From assembly GCF_029623755.1 (NCBI RefSeq), contig NZ_CP121106.1, positions 2,048,252-2,112,251 on the forward strand: a DNA stretch of 64,000 bases, given 5' to 3'. The notes beneath the pieces are model-generated. The model was given only the letters and a program-made list of their open reading frames with translations, was not told the origin of the DNA and did not search any database. The position numbers were made by a program, and so were the translations under genes. Shown here piece after piece: positions 24,057-33,240 of this stretch. The stretch's first letter is position 1, and each line of letters begins with the position of its first letter. The stretch comes from Altererythrobacter sp. CAU 1644 (lineage in GTDB: Bacteria > Pseudomonadota > Alphaproteobacteria > Sphingomonadales > Sphingomonadaceae).

Positions 24057-25580
24057 TCACCCCGCCTTCCGTCGGTCGAGCGCTGCGGACACGCGCAGCA
24101 TGGCGATCGCGGCGATGATCCAGGATGCGGCGGCGAACAGCATGGTCCACACCGGCTCGCCCGGGAACAACCAGAGCATGATCTGCCCCATCACCGTCGC
24201 CACCAGCAATTGCGGGACCACGATGAAGATGTTGAACAGCCCCATGTAGATGCCCAGCTTCGCCTGCGGCAGATTGCTGGCAAGGATGGCATAGGGCATC
24301 GCAAGGATGCTGGCCCAGGCGATGCCGATGCCGATTTCCGCCACCAGCAGGGTCTGCGCATCGCGCACGAGGAAGAACATCAGGAAGCCGATTGCCCCGA
24401 GGCTGAGGCAGATCGAGTGCGTCATCACCTGGCCGAACTTGCGGCTCATCCACGGCAACAGCGCGAGCGCGGCGATGGCCGCGACGCCATTGTACACGGT
24501 GAAGAGCACATTCACCCAGTTGGCGCCCTCGTTATAGGCGGCGCTGGTCGTATTGGACGATCCGAAGACATATTGGGTCACGACAGGCGTGGTGTTGATC
24601 CACATGATGAACAGTGCCGACCAGCTGAAGAACTGCACCAGCGCGAGCCGCTTCATCACCTCGGGCATGCCGGAAAAGTCGCCCACGATGCTCGAGAGCA
24701 TGTTGGCCGCCTGCCCCTTCTTGGCCATGGAAATGGCGACTGCGCTGAGCACGCCGTAGAGGCAGAGCAGGCCGCCCAGCAGCAGCATTTCCTTCTCGAG
24801 ATCGAGGATTTGCACGAGCAGGAAGACCGCCGTGCCAGCGACCACCCAGAGCAGGCAGGAGAGGTAGCTCTTGGCGGCGAGCGCCCTCAGCGGCTGTCCG
24901 GTTTCGGGCAGTTCTGCATTGCCGAACGCGGCTTGTTCTTCGGGGCTGTATTCGCGCGTCGTCACAACGGTCCACATGACGGCAACGAAAAGCGCTGCGG
25001 CGCCGAACCAGAAACTCCAGCGCACGGTGTCGGGGATTCCGCCGTCCGCCGCGACATTGCTGACCCCGATCTGTTCGAGGAAGTAGGGGAAGATCGATCC
25101 AACCACCGCGCCAGCGCCGATGAAGGCAGTTTGCACGGCATAGCCCGCGCTATGCTGGTCGGTGTTGAGCATATCGCCGACGAATGCGCGGAACGGCTCC
25201 ATCGAAACGTTGAGCGAGGCGTCGAGCACCCACAGCATGGCTGCCGCGAAGAACAGCGGCGCCGCCATCGCCGGGGAAAGCGGCATGACGAAAAGCGAAA
25301 TCGCGGCGAAAATGGCACCGGTCAGGAAATAGGGCCGACGACGTCCGAGCCGGTTCCAGGTCCGGTCCGAGAGATAGCCGATGATCGGCTGGACGATCAG
25401 TCCGGTCAGCGGCGCTGCAACCCACAGCGCCGGAAGGTCGTCCATGCTTGCGCCGAGCGTCTGGAAGACGCGGCTCATGTTCGAATTCTGCAGGGCGAAT
25501 CCGATCTGGATGCCAAAGAACCCGAAACTGATATTCCACAGGCCCCAAAAGCCTTGGCGCGGCTTCTCGATCGCAGTCAT
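24057..25580 (-). CDS. MFS sugar transporter (maltose/SLC45-like)
   Basis: A 507-residue inner-membrane transporter with about 12 hydrophobic segments and the MFS signature GYLSDRTWNRLGRRRPYF after the second segment. The N-terminal WNISFGFFGIQIGFALQNSNMSRVFQTLGA is typical of the sucrose/maltose proton symporters found in TonB-receptor-linked sugar loci. It would carry maltose or short maltodextrins from periplasm to cytoplasm. The ATG at 25580 is followed by a normal N-terminus, while the longer frame is Arg-rich. A LacI-type site lies 85-97 bp upstream. Confidence 0.85.
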   Translation of the reverse strand: MTAIEKPRQGFWGLWNISFGFFGIQIGFALQNSNMSRVFQTLGASMDDLPALWVAAPLTGLIVQPIIGYLSDRTWNRLGRRRPYFLTGAIFAAISLFVMPLSPAMAAPLFFAAAMLWVLDASLNVSMEPFRAFVGDMLNTDQHSAGYAVQTAFIGAGAVVGSIFPYFLEQIGVSNVAADGGIPDTVRWSFWFGAAALFVAVMWTVVTTREYSPEEQAAFGNAELPETGQPLRALAAKSYLSCLLWVVAGTAVFLLVQILDLEKEMLLLGGLLCLYGVLSAVAISMAKKGQAANMLSSIVGDFSGMPEVMKRLALVQFFSWSALFIMWINTTPVVTQYVFGSSNTTSAAYNEGANWVNVLFTVYNGVAAIAALALLPWMSRKFGQVMTHSICLSLGAIGFLMFFLVRDAQTLLVAEIGIGIAWASILAMPYAILASNLPQAKLGIYMGLFNIFIVVPQLLVATVMGQIMLWLFPGEPVWTMLFAAASWIIAAIAMLRVSAALDRRKAG

Positions 25581-25664
25581 CCTTCCAACCCCTCTTCCCG
25601 CGCGGTCGAACTGGCGTCGCCCTGCGCATGCGCTTGGCTTGCACGAAAGCGCGCGCGTCTCAAC

Positions 25665-25677
25665 ACGCATACGAATG
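25665..25677. promoter_or_regulatory. Candidate LacI-family operator upstream of the MFS gene
   Basis: The sequence ACGCATACGAATG matches the site at 26873-26885 (ACGTATACGTATG) at 11 of 13 positions. It lies in the 106-bp gap between the lacI-type gene and the MFS gene. The ACG-N-ATACG layout with a central CpG is typical of LacI-family operators, which suggests that the regulator controls the transporter-amylase unit. Confidence 0.55.
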
Positions 25678-25686
25678 TGAAGGAAT

Positions 25687-26721
25687 TCAGGCGGTGGTGC
25701 TGCCGCGTACGATCAGCTTGGTGTCGAGCTTGCGCACTTCGGGTTCGCGGCCCTCGATCTCGGCCATCAGCGTTTCCACCAGGACCTCTCCGGCCGACTT
25801 GATGTCCTGCATGATCGTGGTCAGCGGCGGCGAGGTGAGGCTCGCTGCGGGGATATCGTCGAAGCCGATCACGGCGACATGCTCGGGTACCTTGAGCCCG
25901 GCTTCGGCAAGGGCGCGCAAGGCGCCGATGGCGATCAGGTCGCTGGCGGCGAAGATCGCGTCGAATTCCTTTTCGCTCGACAACAGTTCCCTGGCCGCCG
26001 CATAGCCCGCGGCCTCGGTCGTAATGGCATCGAACTGCCGCCCTTGATCGACCTCGAGGCCGGCGTCCGTCAGGGCCTGGCACAGGCCGCCATATCGCTC
26101 GGCAAACTCCGGGTAGCGGTCATCCGCATCCCCGAGGAAAGCGATCCTGGTCCGCCCGCCGTCGATCAGGTGCTGGCCTGCCAAGACGCCGGCGCCGAAA
26201 TTGTTCGAGCCGACCGTGGCGCCGCTCGCATCCTTGGTCACCGAGCCCCAGCGCGCATAGTGCGTGCCCTGTTCCTCGAGCTGGGCGAGCCGTTCGAGAT
26301 AGGCCTCATAGTCGCCATAGCCGAGCAGGATGATTCCGTCGGCGCGATGGCTGTCCTGGTACTGGACGTGCCAGTCGTCTTCCATCCGCTGGAACGAGAT
26401 CAACAGGTCGAGTCCTCTGTCGGCGCAAGCCCGCGTGATCGACCCCAGCATGGCGAGGAAGAACGGGTTGATCATGCTTTCATCGGGGGTCGGATCCTCG
26501 AAGAACAGCAGGGCGATGGTGTTCGATCGCTGCGAGCGGAGCGAGGATGCATTCTTGTCGACCGTGTAGTTGAGCTCGCGCGCGATCCGCTCGATCTTGG
26601 CGCGGGTTTCGGCGCTGACCGATCGGTCGCCCCGCAGTGCGCGACTCACGGTCGGCTGGGATACTCCAGCCAGGTAAGCGATGTCGAAGCTTGTCGGTCG
26701 TCCGGTCGGTTTGCGCCCCAT
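25687..26721 (-). CDS. LacI-family transcriptional regulator
   Basis: A 344-residue regulator. Residues 1-60 form the LacI helix-turn-helix and hinge (TSFDIAYLAGVSQPTVSRALRGDRSVSAETRAKIERIARELNY), followed by the periplasmic-binding-protein-like sensor with GVLAGQHLIDGGRTRIAFLG and VAVIGFDDIPAASLTSPPLTTI. Position beside maltodextrin genes makes it the likely repressor that responds to maltose or a related sugar. Two matching palindromic sites flank it, one before the downstream transporter gene and one before the divergent TonB receptor. Confidence 0.93.
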   Translation of the reverse strand: MGRKPTGRPTSFDIAYLAGVSQPTVSRALRGDRSVSAETRAKIERIARELNYTVDKNASSLRSQRSNTIALLFFEDPTPDESMINPFFLAMLGSITRACADRGLDLLISFQRMEDDWHVQYQDSHRADGIILLGYGDYEAYLERLAQLEEQGTHYARWGSVTKDASGATVGSNNFGAGVLAGQHLIDGGRTRIAFLGDADDRYPEFAERYGGLCQALTDAGLEVDQGRQFDAITTEAAGYAAARELLSSEKEFDAIFAASDLIAIGALRALAEAGLKVPEHVAVIGFDDIPAASLTSPPLTTIMQDIKSAGEVLVETLMAEIEGREPEVRKLDTKLIVRGSTTA

Positions 26722-27017
26722 GTCCTCTCCAGAGGAGCGCGCATTTTTTGCGCTGCACCGCGTTCGATTCTAGGCGGCCTGTGCCCCCTTGGCAAACAAG
26801 CGATGATGCGGGCGCAATCTGCGTCACATGAGATGACAATTTCGTCACATGGCCGCCACAACCGCATTCAAACGTATACGTATGCTATCTTCCGCTCGAA
26901 CCTCTGCCGACCTTATGCATGTGTCCAAGCCGGGTGGGACTGGAGCCTCCCGAGCTGCAACAAGGCTAAACAACCGCATCCTCAAAATGGTGGGATGCAG
27001 GGGAGGATACAGGAAAG
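26722..27017. other. Divergent intergenic region between lacI-type gene and TonB receptor
   Basis: A 296-bp AT-richer gap without a coding frame of interest. It contains a CGTCACATG direct repeat (26823-26831 and 26844-26852, 21 bp apart), the LacI-type site at 26873-26885, and a purine-rich ribosome-binding stretch (GGGGAGG, AGGAAAG) just before the receptor start. No promoter boxes are assigned with confidence. Confidence 0.6.
26873..26885. promoter_or_regulatory. Candidate LacI-family operator upstream of the TonB receptor
   Basis: ACGTATACGTATG contains the perfect palindrome ACGTATACGT (26873-26882) with a central CpG-flanked TATA. It is 152 bp from the regulator start and 133 bp from the receptor start. 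A near copy lies before the MFS gene, so the pair probably defines a local regulon. Confidence 0.6.
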
Positions 27018-29759
27018 ATGGCTATTCGTAGCAAGCTGGCTGGCGGCATCAGTGCCACCGCCTTTTCGGTCGCAATGGCAGCCGCACTGCCGCAAGCCGC
27101 ATTCGCGCAGGACGATACGGCTGACGCCGAAGCCGCCGAGGAGGCGGAAGAAGGCAATGTGATTATCGTCAGCGGTTTTCGTCAATCGCTGGAAACTGCC
27201 GTCGCCGAAAAGCGGCTGAGCAACCAGATCCTCGAATCGGTTACCGCAGAAGACATCGGCAAGCTGCCCGACGACTCGATCGGTGAATCGATCGCTCGCC
27301 TGCCCGGCGTTACCTCGCAGCGCCTCAATGGCCGCGCCAACGTCATCGCCATTCGCGGCCTGGGCCCGGATTTCTCGCAGACGCTGCTCAACGGCCGCGA
27401 ACAGACCTCTACCGGCGACAACCGCGCCGTCGAATTCGACCAGTATCCGTCGGAAGTCGTCAACCAGGTCGTCGTCTACAAGAGCCCCTCGGCCAACATC
27501 GTCGGTCAGGGCCTGGTCGGAACGATCGACGTGCGCACCATTCGCCCGCTCGAAGCCGGCAAGCGGATCCTCGCGATCGGTGCCAAGGGTTCCTATGCCG
27601 ATATCGGCGCGCTCAACGCGGGTTCGGAGAAGTACGGCTATCGCGTCAACGCGACCTATGTCGATCAGTTCGCCGACGACACCATCGGCATCGCCCTGGC
27701 AGCGGCCTATACGGACGAGCCCTATCAGCTGCAGGAATTCAATGCCTGGGGTTATGCCGGCGACGGCTCGACCACCAATCCGTTCGTCATCGGGGGCAGC
27801 AAGAGCTTCGTCACTTCGACCCAGCTCCAGCGCTTCGGCATTAACGGCACGCTGCAGTTCGAAGCGTCGCCCAACCTGATGATCACCGTCGACGGGTTCT
27901 ACTCGAACTTCGACGACGATTCGAGCAAGCGCGGTATCGAGCTGCCGCTCGGCTTCCTCGCCTTCGGCACGCAGTTCGATCCTTCGACCGCAACGCTGGG
28001 CGACACGCAATTCGGTAGTTTTGCTGCCGAAGGCACCTTCACCAACGTCGAAGGCGTGGTTCGCAACGACATCTTCCAACGCAAGGCCGATCTCTACTCG
28101 GGCGGCATCAACCTCGATTACGAAGGTGACGACGGCTGGAGCGCATTCTTCGACTTCGGCTATTCGCGCACCGACCGCAACGAGCTGAGCCTCGAGAGTT
28201 ATTCGGGCACCGGCTACAATGTCGGCGTCGGCGCGACCGATACGATACGCTTCTTCTCCGACAGCAATGGCACGAGCTTCCAGCCGACGCTCGACTATTC
28301 GGACCCGACCCTGATCGTGCTGACCGACCCGCTGGGGTGGGGCGGCAGCCGCGTGCAGGCCGGTTACTTCAACGATCGCATCATCGAGGACGAACTGTTC
28401 CAGTACCGCCTCGGCGTCGCGAAGGAGTTCGACAGCTTCTTCTCCAAGGTCCATGTCGGCCTCGCCTATACCGATCGCAGCAAGAACCTGACCCCGGACG
28501 AGTTCTTCATCATGCCCGCCGGCGGTGCGACCGAAGTGTCGATCCCGAGCGAATTCCTCCTGCGTTCGACCGACCTCGGCTATCTCGGCCTCGGACCGAT
28601 CGTCAGCTACGACGCTCGCGACCTGATCGCCAATGGCACGCTGATGCTCGACCGGAACACGTCGAACGATATTCCGGCCAAGGCCTACAGCATCTCCGAA
28701 AAGCTGATGACCGCCTACGTCCAGGCCGACATCTTCAAGGAACTCGGATCGGCTGAACTTACTGGCAATATCGGTGTGCAGGCGATCGCGACCAACCAGA
28801 AGTCTTCGGGTATCGCCTTTGCTGCAGGCCAGCAGGTCGACGTGACCCTGGGTGACGATTTCTGGGACGTGCTTCCGAGCGCCAACCTGTCGCTGCGCCT
28901 CGCCAGTGACTGGGTTATCCGCCTGGCTGCCTCGCGCCAGATCCAGCGTCCTCAACTCGACGACCTGCGCTCGGCGATCAGCTATGGCATCAACAACAAC
29001 CTGGCGGAAAGCCCGACCGGTGTAGCGCCGTTCATTAGCGGCGGTGGCGGTAACCCGCTGCTGCGCCCTTATCGCGCCAATGCCGTCGACTTCAACGTCG
29101 AGAAGTACTTTGGCAATGGCTCGGGCGTGATCGCGGCTCAGTTGTTCTACAAGGACGTGGTCAACTACATTGACGGTTCGCGTGTGATCTTCGACTACGC
29201 CGGGCTGCCGACGCCTGCCGGCCTGACGCCAGCGACGACCATCGGCTTCCTCGACTCCGAAGTGAACACCGGTGGCGGCAGCTTCTACGGTGCGGAACTC
29301 TCGGCCACCTTGCCTTTCGACCTCTTCATCGGGGCGCTCGAAGGTTTCGGGGCGACCGGCGGCGTTGGCTACACCAAGACAAAGATCGAGGATGCCAACG
29401 GCAACACCGACGTCATTCCGGGCTATTCGAAGTGGGTTGCGAACGGCACGCTCTACTACGAGCGCGGCGGTTTCAACGCCCGCGGCAGCGTGCGCTATCG
29501 TTCGAAGTTCCTGGCCGATTTCACCGGCTTCGGCGGTTCGCCGACACGGCGCCTGGCACGTGCGGAAACCATCGTCGATGCGCAGGTCGGCTATGACTTC
29601 GAAGGCGGCGCGCTGGATGGCCTCTCGGTCTACGTCCAGGGCCAGAACCTGACCAATGCGCCCTTCGTGTCGCAGTTCAATGTGCCGGTCTCCGAGGCGG
29701 TGATCGACTACCAGGAATACGGGCGCCGTTTCCTGGCTGGTTTCACCTACAAGTTCTAG
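27018..29759 (+). CDS. TonB-dependent receptor for maltodextrin-type sugars
   Basis: A 913-residue outer-membrane receptor with signal peptide (cleaved near AFAQDD), a TonB-box-like VIIVSGFRQ, the plug motif DIGKLPDDSIGESIARLPGV and TSQRLNGRANVIAIRGLG that marks the sugar-transport class, and a barrel ending in FLAGFTYKF. Length and motifs resemble the maltose receptors of Caulobacter and Xanthomonas relatives. With the adjacent amylases and glucosidases it should import maltodextrins across the outer membrane. Upstream lies a LacI-type operator; a 15-bp hairpin follows the stop before the next gene. Confidence 0.95.
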   Translation: MAIRSKLAGGISATAFSVAMAAALPQAAFAQDDTADAEAAEEAEEGNVIIVSGFRQSLETAVAEKRLSNQILESVTAEDIGKLPDDSIGESIARLPGVTSQRLNGRANVIAIRGLGPDFSQTLLNGREQTSTGDNRAVEFDQYPSEVVNQVVVYKSPSANIVGQGLVGTIDVRTIRPLEAGKRILAIGAKGSYADIGALNAGSEKYGYRVNATYVDQFADDTIGIALAAAYTDEPYQLQEFNAWGYAGDGSTTNPFVIGGSKSFVTSTQLQRFGINGTLQFEASPNLMITVDGFYSNFDDDSSKRGIELPLGFLAFGTQFDPSTATLGDTQFGSFAAEGTFTNVEGVVRNDIFQRKADLYSGGINLDYEGDDGWSAFFDFGYSRTDRNELSLESYSGTGYNVGVGATDTIRFFSDSNGTSFQPTLDYSDPTLIVLTDPLGWGGSRVQAGYFNDRIIEDELFQYRLGVAKEFDSFFSKVHVGLAYTDRSKNLTPDEFFIMPAGGATEVSIPSEFLLRSTDLGYLGLGPIVSYDARDLIANGTLMLDRNTSNDIPAKAYSISEKLMTAYVQADIFKELGSAELTGNIGVQAIATNQKSSGIAFAAGQQVDVTLGDDFWDVLPSANLSLRLASDWVIRLAASRQIQRPQLDDLRSAISYGINNNLAESPTGVAPFISGGGGNPLLRPYRANAVDFNVEKYFGNGSGVIAAQLFYKDVVNYIDGSRVIFDYAGLPTPAGLTPATTIGFLDSEVNTGGGSFYGAELSATLPFDLFIGALEGFGATGGVGYTKTKIEDANGNTDVIPGYSKWVANGTLYYERGGFNARGSVRYRSKFLADFTGFGGSPTRRLARAETIVDAQVGYDFEGGALDGLSVYVQGQNLTNAPFVSQFNVPVSEAVIDYQEYGRRFLAGFTYKF

Positions 29760-29771
29760 AGTCCTCCCAGA

Positions 29772-29807
29772 GGTCGGTGGGCCGGGTGCGATCCCGGTCC
29801 ACCGATC
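29772..29807 (+). other. Large stem-loop between TonB receptor and halogenase-like gene
   Basis: A 15-bp stem (29772-29786 with 29793-29807, two G-U pairs) encloses a 6-nt loop 12 bp after the receptor stop. It is not followed by a T tract but by G-rich sequence, so it looks like an mRNA-stabilising or partial attenuation hairpin that would let the receptor be expressed more than the genes downstream. Confidence 0.55.
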
Positions 29808-29875
29808 GGGGCGGGGCGCCTGGCGCCGACAATCTCTGAACTTGCCTGGCCGCACGGGAGCGGCAAAGAGGAACC

Positions 29876-31399
29876 GTGTCGTTGAAAGACCAGCAGAGCC
29901 TCGATTTCGTGATTGCCGGCGGAGGTACCGCCGGATGGATCGCCGCGGCGCTGCTGGCCCGGTTCTCTCCGCCTGGAACGCGTGTCCAACTGGTCGAGAG
30001 CGAGGCGATCGGCACGGTGGGGGTCGGCGAGGCGACCATTCCGCAAATTCACCTGCTGAACAATGCGCTGGGCCTCGACGAGCGCGACTTCCTGCGCGAA
30101 ACCAAGGCGACCTTCAAGCTCGGCATCGAGTTCGACGGCTGGCAGCGCGAAGGCCATGCCTATATGCACGCCTTCGGACAGGTTGGCCGCGGGGCAGGGC
30201 TGCTTCCCTTCCAGCAATATTGGCTGCGCGCGCAACAGCTCGGCCTGGCCAAGCCGCTGAAGCACTACTCGCTCAACGAAACGGCGGCGCGCGGGCTCAA
30301 GATGCAGCGCGGCCGGCGGACGCCGCAGTCGCTCGAGATGCCCTACGCCTATCATTTCGACGCCGGACTCTACGCGAGCTATCTGCGACGCTATTCCGAA
30401 CTACGCGGAGTTACACGCCACGAGGGCATGATTGCGCGGGTCGAATGCGACGGCGAAAGCGGCGAAATCGCTGCGCTCGTACTGGATGACGACCGCCGGA
30501 TCGAAGGCCGGTTCTTCATCGACTGCACGGGCTTTCGCGCCTTGCTGATCGATGGCGCACTTGAAGCGGGCTTCGACGATTGGAGCAACGTACTGCCCTG
30601 TAACCGTGCGATGGCCGTGCCTTGTGCGACCGGCGGCGACTTCACGCCCTACACATGCTCGATCGCGCGCAAGGCCGGGTGGCAATGGCGCATTCCGCTG
30701 CAGCATCGGATCGGCAATGGCTATGTCTACTGTTCGGACCACCTCTCCGACGAGGAGGCGGCGGAAACGCTGCTGGCGAACCTTGACGGCAAGGCACTGG
30801 GCGATCCGAAGCCGATCAAGTTCACGACCGGCAAGCGGCGCAAGCACTGGCACCGCAACTGTCTTGCGCTTGGGTTGGCGGCGGGCTTCCTCGAGCCGCT
30901 AGAATCCACTTCGATCCACCTGATCCAGAGCGCGATGAGCCGATTCCTGACCGTGCTCCCCAAAGGCGCAGGGGACCCAGCGATCGTCGACCATTTCAAT
31001 ACGCAGGCCGATTTCGAGTGGGAACGGATCCGCGATTTCCTCGTGCTGCACTACTGGGCCAATGAACGCGAAGGCGACCCCTTCTGGGACGGCGTGCGCA
31101 ACATGGAATTGCCCGCCACGCTCCAGCGAAAGATCGAACAGTGGCAATCGGCCGGCTTCATCCACCGCGAACACGAGGAACTGTTCACCGAGGTGGGCTG
31201 GTTCCAGGTGCTGGCGGGGCAGGGGGTCGAGGCGCGGAGCTACAATCCCGCAGCCGACAGCCTGAGCGAGGACGAACTCAAGGCCCTTCTCGCAGACACC
31301 GAAACCGCGATCTCCGCAGAAGTGCGGCAGATGCCCGATCACGCTCCTTTCCTGAGATCCTACATGATGCAGAACATGCCGCAGGGAGTGCCCGCATGA
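29876..31399 (+). CDS. Flavin-dependent tryptophan-halogenase-like protein
   Basis: A 507-residue flavoprotein with a GTG start. Visible features are the FAD site GGGTAGWIAA, the GVGEATIP loop, Lys81 in TFKLGIEF at the position of the catalytic Lys of PrnA/RebH, the halogenase signature in GWQWRIPL (WxWxIP), and Glu in FLEPLEST where PrnA has its second catalytic acid. The chemistry is therefore plausible: FADH2-driven formation of HOCl and halogenation. Many such genes sit in TonB-receptor sugar loci where no halogenated product is known, so the true role is open. Its stop overlaps the next start (ATGA), tying it to the glycoside hydrolases. Confidence 0.88.
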   Translation: MSLKDQQSLDFVIAGGGTAGWIAAALLARFSPPGTRVQLVESEAIGTVGVGEATIPQIHLLNNALGLDERDFLRETKATFKLGIEFDGWQREGHAYMHAFGQVGRGAGLLPFQQYWLRAQQLGLAKPLKHYSLNETAARGLKMQRGRRTPQSLEMPYAYHFDAGLYASYLRRYSELRGVTRHEGMIARVECDGESGEIAALVLDDDRRIEGRFFIDCTGFRALLIDGALEAGFDDWSNVLPCNRAMAVPCATGGDFTPYTCSIARKAGWQWRIPLQHRIGNGYVYCSDHLSDEEAAETLLANLDGKALGDPKPIKFTTGKRRKHWHRNCLALGLAAGFLEPLESTSIHLIQSAMSRFLTVLPKGAGDPAIVDHFNTQADFEWERIRDFLVLHYWANEREGDPFWDGVRNMELPATLQRKIEQWQSAGFIHREHEELFTEVGWFQVLAGQGVEARSYNPAADSLSEDELKALLADTETAISAEVRQMPDHAPFLRSYMMQNMPQGVPA

Positions 31400-33240
31400 C
31401 CCGCTTTGCCCTCCCGCTGATTGCGCTTGGACTGGCCGCCTGCGCGACCGCTCAGAATTCGCCGGCTGCGCCATCATCCGACGTAGCAGAAGCCAGCTTC
31501 CGCTCCCGCGCGCCCGCGGAGGAAGTGGTCTATTTCGTCCTCCCCGACAGGTTCGAGAATGGCGATCCATCGAATGACAAAGGAGGGCTAAAGGGCGGCC
31601 CGCTCCAGACCGGATTCGATCCTGAGCACAAGGGATTCTTCCATGGCGGCGACCTCAAAGGGCTGACGCAACGGCTTGATTATCTCGAGCGCATGGGGAT
31701 CACCGCGATCTGGTTCGCGCCGATTTTCCAGAACAAGCCGGTGCAGGGCTCGCCGGGGCAAGAGAGCGCGGGCTATCACGGCTATTGGGTGACCGATTTC
31801 ACCCGGCCCGACGCGCATTTCGGAACGCGAGACGAATTCAAGGCCTTCGTCGAGGCCGCGCACGCGCGCGGAATGAAGGTCTACATGGACATCATCACCA
31901 ACCACACCGCCGACGTCATCGGATACAAGGACGGGCCGGCGACCAATTACGAGTATCGCAGTAAGGGCGACTATCCCTATTCGACCCGCGGCGGCCCGGA
32001 CGGCAAGCCGATCAATCCGGGCTTCATGGGCGATGAGGACTCGAGCGCGGAGAATTTCGCCAAGCTGGTCGATCCGGGCTACGCCTACATTCCGCACGTG
32101 CCGGCAGCCGAGAAGGACGTGAAGGTCCCCGCCTGGCTCAACGATCCGATCTACTACCACAACCGCGGCAACAGCAGCTTCACCGGCGAGGACAGCCGCT
32201 TCGGCGATTTCTCCGGCCTCGACGATCTCTTCACCGAGCATCCGCGCGTACGCGAAGGAATGATCGAGATCTTCGGCAGCTGGATCGACGATTTCGGCAT
32301 CGACGGATTTCGGATCGATACCGCGCGCCACGTCGATCCCGGTTTCTGGCAAGTCTTTGTGCCAGCCATGCTCGAACGCGCCAAGGCGCGCGGCATTCCC
32401 AATTTCCACATGTTCGGCGAAGTCTACAAGGACGTGCCGCAAAACGGCTACATCGCGGAATACACCCGCCGCGACAAACTCCCTTCCGTGCTCGATTTCG
32501 CTTTCCAGGCCTCGATGCGCGAACTGCTCGGGCGCGATCAGGGCACGGTCGTGCTCGCGCATCTGTTCGATGGCGACGTGCTTTACGAAGGCGGTGAGGA
32601 GACGGCGCTCAACCTCCCGACTTTCCTTGGCAATCACGACATGGGGCGTTTTTCGACCCTCATCAAAGCCGACAAGCCGGACATTTCGCAGCAGGAATTG
32701 CTGGACCGCGTATTGCTCGGTCATGCGATGATGATGGTGCTGCGGGGTTCGCCCGTGATCTACTATGGTGACGAGCAGGGGTTCGTCGGCGATGGCCATG
32801 ACCAGCTGGCGCGCGAGGACATGTTCCCGAGCAAGACCGCGGTCTATAACGACAATGATCTGATCGGCACCGACGCGACTACCGCGGCCTCGAATTTCGA
32901 CGAGCGCCACCCGCTGTTCCAGCTCATCGCAGAGTTCTCCGAGATCCGCCGCGCGCATCCAGCGCTGTCGCGCGGCCGGCAAGTCACGCGCCACTACGAG
33001 CAGGAGCCCGGCATCTTTGCCGTCAGCCGGTTCGATCCCGCAACAGGCGGCGAGTATCTCTTGGCCTTCAACACCACTGCCGCTCCACGCAACGCCAATA
33101 TCGCAATCGGCTATGACGCGCGTGCTTTCGAAACGCTCGCCGGTGCCTGCCCGACGCGGGTCAGCGCACCGGGCAGTGCTTCCGTCGCGCTCGCGCCGTT
33201 CGGGTGGGCGGTGTGCCGGGTGTCGGAGCGCGCAGAATGA
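31396..33240 (+). CDS. GH13 alpha-amylase-type lipoprotein
   Basis: A 614-residue hydrolase with a lipoprotein signal: the lipobox LGLAAC gives Cys16 as the lipidated residue, so it sits in a membrane facing the periplasm or surface. Catalytic landmarks are DIITNHTAD, the nucleophile Asp in DGFRIDTARH, the acid Glu in HMFGEVY and the Asp in FLGNHDMGRF. The domain order fits neopullulanase/cyclomaltodextrinase-like GH13 enzymes. It starts inside the halogenase stop (ATGA) and its own stop overlaps the alpha-glucosidase start. Confidence 0.9.
   Translation: MTRFALPLIALGLAACATAQNSPAAPSSDVAEASFRSRAPAEEVVYFVLPDRFENGDPSNDKGGLKGGPLQTGFDPEHKGFFHGGDLKGLTQRLDYLERMGITAIWFAPIFQNKPVQGSPGQESAGYHGYWVTDFTRPDAHFGTRDEFKAFVEAAHARGMKVYMDIITNHTADVIGYKDGPATNYEYRSKGDYPYSTRGGPDGKPINPGFMGDEDSSAENFAKLVDPGYAYIPHVPAAEKDVKVPAWLNDPIYYHNRGNSSFTGEDSRFGDFSGLDDLFTEHPRVREGMIEIFGSWIDDFGIDGFRIDTARHVDPGFWQVFVPAMLERAKARGIPNFHMFGEVYKDVPQNGYIAEYTRRDKLPSVLDFAFQASMRELLGRDQGTVVLAHLFDGDVLYEGGEETALNLPTFLGNHDMGRFSTLIKADKPDISQQELLDRVLLGHAMMMVLRGSPVIYYGDEQGFVGDGHDQLAREDMFPSKTAVYNDNDLIGTDATTAASNFDERHPLFQLIAEFSEIRRAHPALSRGRQVTRHYEQEPGIFAVSRFDPATGGEYLLAFNTTAAPRNANIAIGYDARAFETLAGACPTRVSAPGSASVALAPFGWAVCRVSERAE

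Noticed and set aside
26982..29855. Long open frame of 957 codons antisense to the sugar TonB receptor
   Set aside because: It mirrors a clearly recognised receptor gene, has low-complexity Arg/Gly/Ala/Val/Asp composition from GC-rich codon positions and matches no family.
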